Shown here one piece after another: positions 1 through 6,084 of a stretch of 11,902 nucleotides of DNA. The stretch comes from Pseudomonadota bacterium (lineage in GTDB: Bacteria; Pseudomonadota; Gammaproteobacteria; Steroidobacterales; Steroidobacteraceae). The stretch is taken from contig CANGMU010000052.1 of the NCBI GenBank assembly GCA_947454665.1, positions 1 through 11,902 on the forward strand, written 5' to 3'. Position numbers and translations under genes: made by a program. Under the pieces are notes generated by a model. It worked only from the letters and a program-made list of their open reading frames with translations. It ran no database searches and had not been told where the DNA came from. Within the stretch, counting starts at the first letter, position 1. Every line of letters starts with the position of its first letter.

Positions 1-1147
1 CGCCAGCGCGATGCTCGACATGAACAACAAGTATCCGGACATCAGCCTGACGGACGGCAAGACCTTCACGCTCCCGGCGTGGTTTTCACCGGCGCGCAGC
101 CTGATGGTCGCTGACGCCTTCCGGATCCGCGACGGGCATGTCCAGCGCATCGAGACGCTGGCCCGCGAATTCCCCTACGCGATGCCGACCGGCCTGCGGG
201 CCAGCTTCGACCCCTCCCGCGAGGTGCCGTTCGGCAAGCGCGCGGACGCCAGCCGACGGTGTGACGCGGCCTGCCTGGAGACCGCCGGCGAACAGCTGCT
301 CAAGGCCATGGCCGGGCACGATCCCAGGCTGGCGCCGCTTGCCGACACTGCGACCTATGTCGAGAACGGGCAGCAACTGGAGTTCTATGACGGGCTCTGG
401 GGCACGCTCAGCGAAGTCCACGCCTGGCGCCTGCGCGTCGTCGAAGCCGACCGCCATGACCTCGTTCTGTTCGCCCGAGTGCGAGAGCGTGAAATACCCG
501 GTCTGCTTGCCTTGCATCTGCAGGCAACCGGCGATCGCATCAGCGCGATCGAGGCTTCCATCGTCCGGGAGGAGCGGCGCGATGCAGAGACCCTGTTCCG
601 CACGCGTGGCCCCGTCGACCCCGCACCGGCAAGACTGCAGAAGGTCGATCCTCTGTTTGCCGAGCCCTTGCCACTGGCGCGGCGCGCTGACGTCGAGGAA
701 CTGGTGTCACTGGTGGGACGGTACTTCGATGCCATCGAGCAGGGCAGCGGCAGTGCCGTGCGGTTCACCAAGGACTGCCAGCGCCACGAGAACGGCCTGC
801 TGGTGACGGACAATCCCGAAGCCGGATTTGCACCCTATGCGCTGGGCTGTTCGGCACAAGTCGAAGGCGGCTACTCGGCCTTCATCACACGCGTCCGGGA
901 TCGCCACATCCTGGCGATCGACGAGACGCGCGGACTGGTGGTGGCTGCCGCGCACTACGACATCCCCGGCATGGTGAAGACCGTGGGCCAGCGACTCGGA
1001 GCGCCCTACCCGCTGCCGCCGCGTCTGGGCCGTCCGCAGACGCGCGCGACCTGGCAATTGTTCCGCATTGAGGATGGCGCGATCCGGCGCATCGAATCCG
1101 TGGAACGCGTGCTGCCGTTCGGCACGCGGTCTCAAGGGCGGGACTGA
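1..1147 (+). CDS. DUF8021/NTF2-like domain protein, 5' end outside window
   Basis: The frame is open from base 2 to the TGA at 1145-1147. No Shine-Dalgarno precedes the ATGs at 11 or 20, so the gene most likely begins upstream of the window. About 80 residues resembling the C-terminal end of one module (FRIRDGHVQRIET) are followed by a complete module starting at CDAACLE. That module holds HDPRLAPLAD, a PGLLALHL strand, a second half with GRYFDAIE, DCQRHENG, VRDRHILAIDE, and a closing FRIEDGAIRRIES strand. The same landmarks occur in the secreted protein at 6085-6993, so the two are paralogues. The pattern (DC..ENG, a later Cys, VRDR...DE.RG) fits the DUF8021 family, whose halves I read as NTF2/SnoaL-like folds; the biochemical role is unknown. 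The gene converges on the response regulator with only 4 bases between stops. Family call is moderately sure, function is not assignable. Confidence 0.75.
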   Translation, partial: ASAMLDMNNKYPDISLTDGKTFTLPAWFSPARSLMVADAFRIRDGHVQRIETLAREFPYAMPTGLRASFDPSREVPFGKRADASRRCDAACLETAGEQLLKAMAGHDPRLAPLADTATYVENGQQLEFYDGLWGTLSEVHAWRLRVVEADRHDLVLFARVREREIPGLLALHLQATGDRISAIEASIVREERRDAETLFRTRGPVDPAPARLQKVDPLFAEPLPLARRADVEELVSLVGRYFDAIEQGSGSAVRFTKDCQRHENGLLVTDNPEAGFAPYALGCSAQVEGGYSAFITRVRDRHILAIDETRGLVVAAAHYDIPGMVKTVGQRLGAPYPLPPRLGRPQTRATWQLFRIEDGAIRRIESVERVLPFGTRSQGRD

Positions 1148-1151
1148 TACC

Positions 1152-1793
1152 TCAGCGCTCGTCGACGAGCCCCAGGCGGACCGCAGCACGCAGCAGCTGC
1201 AAGGGTGTCTCTGCACCGAGTTTCTGGCGAATGAGCGACTGTTGGTTCGCCACCGTCTTGGGATTCAGGCCCAGTCGCTCTGCGATATCGCGCACGGCGA
1301 GCCCCTGCGCCAGCAAGCGCAGCACTTCGAATTCACGCGGCGACAAGGCATCCGGCCCCATTCCCGCCAGACTGTCGAAGGCGATATCCCGCGCGATGGC
1401 CGGATCCAGGTAGCGCTCTCCCACCGCAACGCGGCGCACGGCCTCAACCAGCGCATCCGGCGCACCGGACTTGGTGAGATAGCCCCGCGCACCCACCTGC
1501 AAGGCCCGCCTCGCATACACCGCGTCCTCATGCATGCTGAAAACCAGCACCTGCGCGTCCGGTGCGCCGGTCAGGATGCGACGAGTTGCTTCGATGCCGC
1601 TGCAACCCGGTAGCGAGATGTCCATGACCGTGACGCGGGGGCGCAATGCCACGGACAGCTGTAACGCAGTCTCGGCATCGGCCGCCTCGCCAACGACGAG
1701 AATGTCACCGGCTCGGTCCAGCAAGCGCCGATAGCCTTCGCGCACGACGGCATGGTCGTCCACGAGCAGCACCTTGATCGCCTGGTCAGCCAC
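1152..1793 (-). CDS. NarL/FixJ-family two-component response regulator
   Basis: 213-residue cytoplasmic DNA-binding response regulator. An N-terminal receiver domain (about 6-122) has the acidic pair D12-D13, phosphoacceptor D58 in VMDISLPG, switch residue S86, Y105 and K108 (GYLTKS). A C-terminal LuxR/GerE helix-turn-helix (about 147-211) contains LSPREFEVLRLLAQG and LGLNPKTVANQ. The frame stays open upstream to 2051 but overlaps the receptor gene. The GTG at 1793 is chosen because AGGAG (1800-1804) lies 6 bases upstream and because the receiver domain begins at once, at the family's usual length. All phosphotransfer residues are intact. The likely partner is the HisKA_3 kinase at 4450-5403, on the other side of the divergent TonB receptor. 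The 148-base divergent region is the natural place for it to bind, which is inferred from position only. Confidence 0.93.
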   Translation of the reverse strand: MADQAIKVLLVDDHAVVREGYRRLLDRAGDILVVGEAADAETALQLSVALRPRVTVMDISLPGCSGIEATRRILTGAPDAQVLVFSMHEDAVYARRALQVGARGYLTKSGAPDALVEAVRRVAVGERYLDPAIARDIAFDSLAGMGPDALSPREFEVLRLLAQGLAVRDIAERLGLNPKTVANQQSLIRQKLGAETPLQLLRAAVRLGLVDER

Positions 1794-1839
1794 GCAAAGC
1801 TCCTGATTGCACGCCGCACTGTAAGGCAACAGGGCCGCA

Positions 1840-1865
1840 CGGGAAAAACTCCCGATATCGCCGGG
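1840..1865. repeat. Overlapping short inverted repeats
   Basis: CGGGA (1840-1844) is mirrored by TCCCG (1850-1854) across AAAAC. CCCG (1851-1854) is mirrored by CGGG (1862-1865). The 8-base palindrome CGATATCG sits at 1853-1860. These are directly visible and lie mid-way between two divergent genes, so they are candidate operator half-sites, perhaps for the adjacent NarL-type regulator. Arms of 4-5 bases can occur by chance in GC-rich DNA. Confidence 0.35.
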
Positions 1866-1905
1866 ATGGGGGCTCTGGTCGGTTTGCCGCGCAGTCGGGA
1901 CAATC

Positions 1906-1931
1906 CGGGCTCGATTCCCGTCTCGAGCCCG
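1906..1931 (+). promoter_or_regulatory. Perfect 9-bp inverted repeat abutting the receptor ribosome-binding site
   Basis: CGGGCTCGA (1906-1914) is the exact reverse complement of TCGAGCCCG (1923-1931), with an 8-base spacer TTCCCGTC. The right arm ends on the first base of the GAGG Shine-Dalgarno (1931-1934) of the TonB receptor that starts at 1942. As DNA it could be a regulator-binding dyad. As RNA it would form a GC-rich hairpin directly against the ribosome-binding site. No U-run follows, so it does not look like a terminator. Confidence 0.5.
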
Positions 1932-1941
1932 AGGTTTGTCG

Positions 1942-4434
1942 ATGTCCCTGACCCCGATGGTTACCGCAGTGGTTGCCGCCAGCCTAGCCGCCGCCAGTGT
2001 GGCCGCAGAGACCGCAACCACGGAGCTGGAACAGGTCACCGTCGTGGGCATCTCGCCTTACGGTTCTGCAACGACAGATGCCACGCAAGTGGCTGGCTCC
2101 GCCCAATCGGCCGACAACCGTGATCTCGAACAGAGCCACGCCACGGACCTGTCCGCCTTTCTCGCCCGCCGCCTGGGCAGCGTGTACGTCAACGAGAACC
2201 AGGGCAACCCACTGCAGGCAGACGTGAACTTCCGCGGTTTCACGGCCTCGCCGCTGCTAGGCACGCCGCAAGGACTTTCGGTGTACCTGGATGGTGTTCG
2301 CCTGAATCAAGCCTTCGGTGACGTCGTGAGCTGGGACCTTATCCCCCGCCAGGCGATCGCCCGACTGGACCTGACCTCCGGCGCAAACCCCCTCTTCGGC
2401 GCGAACAGCTTGGGCGGCGCGCTCTCGCTGCGAACGAAGGACGGCTATCTGGCGCCGGGAACGCAACTGGCTGCAAGCGGCGGCAGCCATGACCACCGCC
2501 AGTTCGAACTGGAAACCGGCGGCCATGCGGCGAACGGCCTCGACTGGTACGTGACGGCCAACCGCTTCCGCGATGCGGGCTGGCGCGACTTCTCGCCGAC
2601 CGACGCCAAACAGGTCTTCGCCAAGCTCGGCTGGCGAGGTGCGCATACGGTTTTCTCGCTGACCGGCGCGTACGCGCGATCCGACCTGTCGGGCAACGGG
2701 CTGCAGGAATTCAGGATGCTCGAGCAGGCCTACGCCAGCGCCTACACACTTCCGGACGAGACACAGAACCGCTCCGGCTTGCTGAACCTCGCCGTCAAAC
2801 ACGATATCGCGGAGGGCATCACGGTATCCGGCAATGCCTGGTACCGCCGGCTCCGGACGCGGACCTACAACGGCGACATCAACGAAGCGTCGCTGGCGCA
2901 ATCCCTTTACCAGCCCAATGCGCAAGAGCAGGCAGCCTTGCAGGACGCCTTCTTCACCGGATTCCCGACAAGCGGCGAATCCAGTTCAAATACAGCCTTC
3001 CCGAAATGGCGGTGCATCGCCAATGCACTGCGTAACGACGAACCCAACGAGAAGTGCAACGGGCTCATTAACCGCGCATCACTCTGGCAGCGCAATGCCG
3101 GTGCCGCGATGCAACTGGAAGCACGGAGCAACTGGCTCGGCCTTTCCCAGCACGTCACGGCCGGTCTGGTGCAGGACGAAAGTCGCATCCATTTCCTGCA
3201 GTCCACGCAGTTCGGCTACCTGAACCCGGACCGCAGCATCACCGGCGTGACGGGTCCTGGCGCTTTTGCCGATGGCTCGCAGAATTCCGAGAACGCTTTC
3301 GACGCTCGCGTGGATCTTTCCGGCCATCAGCGCATGCAAAGCGCCTACTTCGCCGATGCCATCGACCTGACGCCATCGCTGCGCGCGAACCTGATGGCAC
3401 GCTACGATCGCACTACGGTGGAAAATCAGGATGCCATCACCCCAGGTGGGGGCACCGGTTCGCTGGACGGCACGCACGACTTCAGCCGCCTCAACCCGTC
3501 CCTGGGCATGACCTACGCCGTGACGCCTCTCCTGTCCGCCTATGCCAGCTATGGCGAGTCGAGCCGCACGCCGTCGAGCATCGAACTGGGATGCGCGGAT
3601 CCGGCGGCTCCCTGCCGCCTGCCGAACTCGATGGCAGGCGATCCGCCACTGTCACAGGTGGTGACGAAGACAATCGAGCTCGGCCTGCGTGGCAGCCTGG
3701 CGGGGCTGCGCTGGAGCGCGGGACTGTTCCGCGCGGACAATCACGACGACATCCTCTTCGTCGCCGATGACCAGTCCGGGTTCGGATACTTCCGTAACGT
3801 CGACAAGACGCGGCGCGAAGGTATCGAACTCGGGCTCGACGGCCAACACGACGCGCTGTCATTTGGCTTGCACTACACCTACCTGACTGCAAGCTTCCAG
3901 AGCAAGGAGACGCTCAACGGAGGATCGAACAGCAGCAATGAAGGCCCGGCGCCAGGCTTCGAGGGAGCGATCAGCATCGCTCCCGGTGACCGTTTATCAC
4001 AGGTACCGCGCCAGATCATCAAGGCCTATGCCGAATGGCAGGCCCTGCCCTCGCTCTCGCTCAGCGCTGACTTCAGCTATACGGGCGACAGCCTCGCCCG
4101 CGGAAACGAAAACGGCCTGCACAGGCCGGATGGAATCTATTACCTCGGCGAAGGCGGTATCGGCGGCTATGCGGTCCTGAACCTCGGTGGCGAATGGAAA
4201 GCCACATCGGCGCTGACAGCCTGGGCGCAAATCGACAACCTGCTGGGCCGTCGGTACGCCACGGCCTCGCAACTGGGCGCCGTCGGTTTCGATCCCACGG
4301 GACGCTTCATATCCCGTCCTTTCGCGGGGCCCGTGATCGACGGAGAACGTCCCCTTTTGCATTCGACGTTCATCGCACCCGGTCAGCCGCGGCACTTCAC
4401 CGTCGGCCTTCGTTACCGCTTCGCGGGGTTCTGA
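1942..4434 (+). CDS. TonB-dependent outer-membrane receptor
   Basis: 830-residue predicted outer-membrane transporter driven by TonB-ExbB-ExbD. ATG 1942 is chosen over an in-frame TTG at 1936 because GAGG (1931-1934) sits 7 bases upstream. A signal peptide of about 22 residues ends at SVAA, unusually without a Lys/Arg in its N-region. A TonB-box-like ELEQVTVVG (28-36) follows, then the plug (about 45-165) with VNFRGFTASPLLGTP, YLDGVRLNQAFGD and GANSLGGALSLRTK. The rest is a 22-strand-type barrel closing with FTVGLRYRFAGF, a terminal Phe as expected for BAM assembly. There is no N-terminal STN signalling domain. Two close Cys pairs (358/372 and 551/558) lie in likely extracellular loops. It is divergent from the response regulator and 15 bases ahead of the kinase, suggesting a receptor-kinase operon. 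Length is normal for the family. The substrate (metal chelate, cofactor or organic compound) cannot be inferred. Confidence 0.93.
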   Translation: MSLTPMVTAVVAASLAAASVAAETATTELEQVTVVGISPYGSATTDATQVAGSAQSADNRDLEQSHATDLSAFLARRLGSVYVNENQGNPLQADVNFRGFTASPLLGTPQGLSVYLDGVRLNQAFGDVVSWDLIPRQAIARLDLTSGANPLFGANSLGGALSLRTKDGYLAPGTQLAASGGSHDHRQFELETGGHAANGLDWYVTANRFRDAGWRDFSPTDAKQVFAKLGWRGAHTVFSLTGAYARSDLSGNGLQEFRMLEQAYASAYTLPDETQNRSGLLNLAVKHDIAEGITVSGNAWYRRLRTRTYNGDINEASLAQSLYQPNAQEQAALQDAFFTGFPTSGESSSNTAFPKWRCIANALRNDEPNEKCNGLINRASLWQRNAGAAMQLEARSNWLGLSQHVTAGLVQDESRIHFLQSTQFGYLNPDRSITGVTGPGAFADGSQNSENAFDARVDLSGHQRMQSAYFADAIDLTPSLRANLMARYDRTTVENQDAITPGGGTGSLDGTHDFSRLNPSLGMTYAVTPLLSAYASYGESSRTPSSIELGCADPAAPCRLPNSMAGDPPLSQVVTKTIELGLRGSLAGLRWSAGLFRADNHDDILFVADDQSGFGYFRNVDKTRREGIELGLDGQHDALSFGLHYTYLTASFQSKETLNGGSNSSNEGPAPGFEGAISIAPGDRLSQVPRQIIKAYAEWQALPSLSLSADFSYTGDSLARGNENGLHRPDGIYYLGEGGIGGYAVLNLGGEWKATSALTAWAQIDNLLGRRYATASQLGAVGFDPTGRFISRPFAGPVIDGERPLLHSTFIAPGQPRHFTVGLRYRFAGF

Positions 4435-4449
4435 CCCCCTGCAGGCGGG

Positions 4450-5403
4450 ATGCTAGTCTGGCACCTGGCCATGGACCCTTCACGCCTCCAACCCACGCCC
4501 CGGATTCGCCGCCGCTTGCTTCGTGACCTCCTGCTGGTCGCGGGCTGCACCGGCGCCGCAGCCCTGCTTGCCACCCTGCTTGAAGTCAACGAGCGAGTCT
4601 TCGGCCTGACGCGCCGTCTCGAGCTCTACCAACTCGACGAGCTTCCCTACGTGCTGCTGGTGCTGTGTATCGGGCTGGGCTGGCTCGTTCTCCGCAGACA
4701 TCACCATCTGACCCGAGAAATCCGGGCGCACCTCGCCACGCAGGCGCGCCTCGAGGCGGCCATGCTGGAAAACAGGCAGTTGGCACTCGAACGCATGCAG
4801 GCAGCCGAGCTGGAGCGCAAACGCCTGGCCCGCGATCTGCATGATGAACTGGGGCAATACCTGAGCCTCATCCGTCTGGATGCCTTGCAATGCACGGGTG
4901 AGCCCGCGGCATCGATCATGCGCAGCGTCGAGCACCTGCAACGGACCGTGCGCAGCATGATGTCGGCCTTGCGTCCAGTGGCCTTGGACGACCTCGGCCT
5001 GTCAGCCGCGCTGGAACATTGCATTGCCAGTTGGCGCGAAAGCGCTGCCCCGATGGGATTCGAACTGTCGATCACGGGTCAGGTGGACGACCTGCCTGAA
5101 GACATGGCGCTGACCGGCTTCCGCATCATCCAGGAAGGTCTGACCAATGCTGTTCGCCACGCCGGCGCCACTGCGGTACAGCTGAGTGTTTCGGCGACCA
5201 TCGCAAGACCGGACGGCGCCGAACTGTCGATCCGAATCGCGGATGATGGCCGGGGACTGTCAGGAGAAGCTCCGCTCAACGCGCAGGGCATCCGCGGCAT
5301 GCGGGAACGGGCGGAACTGGCGGGAGGCCTTTTCAGCATTGCGCCCGGGTCCTCCGGCGGTACGGTCGTCGCCGTGACGATTCCCTACGCCACTCCACCT
5401 TGA
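4450..5403 (+). CDS. NarL-type sensor histidine kinase (HisKA_3/HATPase_c)
   Basis: 317-residue inner-membrane kinase. Transmembrane segments at about 24-44 and 66-82 enclose a loop of only about 20 residues. A helical linker (95-125) leads to the HisKA_3 dimerisation domain with phosphoacceptor H131 in LHDELGQ (HDxxxQ motif). The HATPase_c domain has an N-box (FRIIQEGLTNAVRHAG, E229/N233), a G1 box (IADDGRG, 263-269) and a G2 box (QGIRGMRERAELAGG). No PAS, HAMP or large sensory domain is present. It follows the TonB receptor by 15 bases and is the evident partner of the response regulator at 1152-1793. Start choice is uncertain: ATG 4450 is used, but ATG 4471 (MDPSRLQ) is also credible because a -10-like TAGTCT lies at 4454-4459. 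Its 3' end overlaps the convergent YggU gene by 19 bases. All catalytic motifs are intact. Confidence 0.92.
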   Translation: MLVWHLAMDPSRLQPTPRIRRRLLRDLLLVAGCTGAAALLATLLEVNERVFGLTRRLELYQLDELPYVLLVLCIGLGWLVLRRHHHLTREIRAHLATQARLEAAMLENRQLALERMQAAELERKRLARDLHDELGQYLSLIRLDALQCTGEPAASIMRSVEHLQRTVRSMMSALRPVALDDLGLSAALEHCIASWRESAAPMGFELSITGQVDDLPEDMALTGFRIIQEGLTNAVRHAGATAVQLSVSATIARPDGAELSIRIADDGRGLSGEAPLNAQGIRGMRERAELAGGLFSIAPGSSGGTVVAVTIPYATPP

Positions 5404-5630
5404 AGCGAGGCCAGCTGCGCTTCCGTCACGCCATCGATCTCGAGGATCTTGCGCCGGCCGGTGCTGCCGGTCACCAGCCGCACCTGTCGCCGGGGAATGC
5501 CCAGGGATTCGGCGACCAGGCGCACGACGGCCTCGTTGGCCGCACCCTCGACGGGCGGCGCCGTGATGCGCAATTTGAGGCAGCCATCATGCAGCCCCAC
5601 GATCTCGTTCTTCGAGGCGCGGGGCTGCAC
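5385..5630 (-). CDS. YggU/DUF167 family protein (start codon unusual)
   Basis: Small protein of the UPF0235/DUF167 family. The hallmarks are QPRASKNEIVGLHDG, LKLRITAPPVEGAANEAV, and a C-terminal part with GRRKILEIDG. The molecular role of the family is not established. GTG 5630 is the only ATG/GTG/TTG in the frame after the upstream stop and gives 81 residues. However, the residues encoded before it (IALRLSVHV, 5654-5631) look like the conserved first beta-strand of the family. The true start may therefore be a rare codon, such as ATC at 5654 preceded by GAGGG with a 7-base spacing. The frame is the same as that of the RidA gene, whose TAA stop (5685-5687) lies only 10 codons above that ATC. 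The stop codon overlaps the kinase gene on the other strand. Family call is firm, start is not. Confidence 0.85.
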   Translation of the reverse strand: MQPRASKNEIVGLHDGCLKLRITAPPVEGAANEAVVRLVAESLGIPRRQVRLVTGSTGRRKILEIDGVTEAQLASLQGGVA

Positions 5631-5684
5631 GTGGACGCTCAGGCGGAGTGCGATCTCTCGTCCCTCGCCCGACGCAGGCCGCGC

Positions 5685-6032
5685 TTACAGCAGCGCGGTG
5701 ACCTGGATCTCGACCAGGTATTCCGGGGCGGCGAGCTTGGCTTCGATCGTGGCGCGCGCCGGCTTCGCCTCAGCGGGCACCCAGGCATCCCAGGCCTTGT
5801 TCAGCTGGGCGAAGGTGCCGATGTCGGCGAGATAGACGTTGGCCGTCAGGATGCGCGTCTTGTCCGTGCCAGCGGCGGCCAGCAGACGATCGATCTCGCC
5901 GAGCACCTGACGCGTCTGACCTTCCACGTCCGCCGTCGGATCCGTGGCAACCTGACCCGCGAGAAAGGCAAAGCCGTTGGCGATCGTGGCCTGCGACATG
6001 CGCGCGCCCGACTCGAGTCTCTTGATGCTCAT
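5685..6032 (-). CDS. RidA/YjgF/YER057c/UK114 family protein
   Basis: 115-residue Rid-family protein. Archetypal RidA hydrolyses reactive enamine/imine intermediates released by PLP enzymes; other subfamilies have different or unknown substrates. Family marks are FAFLAGQVA, QTRQVLGEIDRLLAAAG, ILTANVYLAD, W81/W84, PARATIEAKL with the candidate catalytic Arg R93, and the closing VEIQVTA with E108. The N-terminus (IKRLESGARMSQA) resembles a Rid subgroup distinct from E. coli RidA. ATG 6032 is preferred over an in-frame TTG at 6053 because the usual domain begins at SIKRLE and a GGGA lies 5 bases upstream. It sits 52 bases below the DUF8021-type gene and directly above the YggU gene, so it is probably co-transcribed with both. 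A strong intercistronic hairpin may tune its translation. Confidence 0.93.
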   Translation of the reverse strand: MSIKRLESGARMSQATIANGFAFLAGQVATDPTADVEGQTRQVLGEIDRLLAAAGTDKTRILTANVYLADIGTFAQLNKAWDAWVPAEAKPARATIEAKLAAPEYLVEIQVTALL

Positions 6033-6035
6033 GGT

Positions 6036-6078
6036 GGTCCCGTGTTCCTGCAAGCTGCCGGCCCGGCCGGCGGGGACC
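6036..6078 (-). repeat. Nested inverted repeats in the spacer before the RidA gene
   Basis: GGTCCC (6036-6041) pairs with GGGACC (6073-6078). Inside it, GCCGGCC (6057-6063) pairs with GGCCGGC (6065-6071). On the minus-strand transcript this stem-loop fills most of the 52-base gap between the DUF8021-type stop (6085) and the RidA start (6032). The outer stem contains the GGGA that would serve as ribosome-binding site. No U-tract follows, so attenuation, RNA stabilisation or translational masking are more likely than termination. Confidence 0.4.
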
Positions 6079-6084
6079 GGGATT

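Larger units (their letters stand above)
1794..1941. promoter_or_regulatory. Divergent regulator/receptor control region
   Basis: This 148-base region separates the start of the response regulator (minus) from the start of the TonB receptor (plus), so promoters for both must lie here or within the flanking gene starts. It contains the two SD sequences (AGGAG at 1800-1804 for the minus gene, GAGG at 1931-1934 for the plus gene). It also holds a cluster of short dyads at 1840-1865 and a perfect 9-base inverted repeat at 1906-1931. I saw no convincing -35/-10 pair: GACAAT at 1899-1904 is a possible -10 for the receptor but lacks a good -35. Confidence 0.5.

Noticed and set aside
1905..1931. tRNA-like T-arm (GGGCTCGATTCCC) suggesting a tRNA fragment or attachment site
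   Set aside because: No matching acceptor strand, anticodon arm or D-arm lies upstream, and the sequence is better explained by the 9-bp inverted repeat.
1794..2051. N-terminal extension of the response regulator into the TonB receptor gene
   Set aside because: The added residues resemble no receiver-domain extension, and GTG 1793 has a good AGGAG and places the receiver domain at the usual position.
1942..4434. Assignment of the TonB receptor to a named substrate such as a siderophore, cobalamin or lanthanide chelate
   Set aside because: Plug and barrel motifs define the superfamily only; no riboswitch, biosynthesis gene or substrate-specific enzyme is present in the window.
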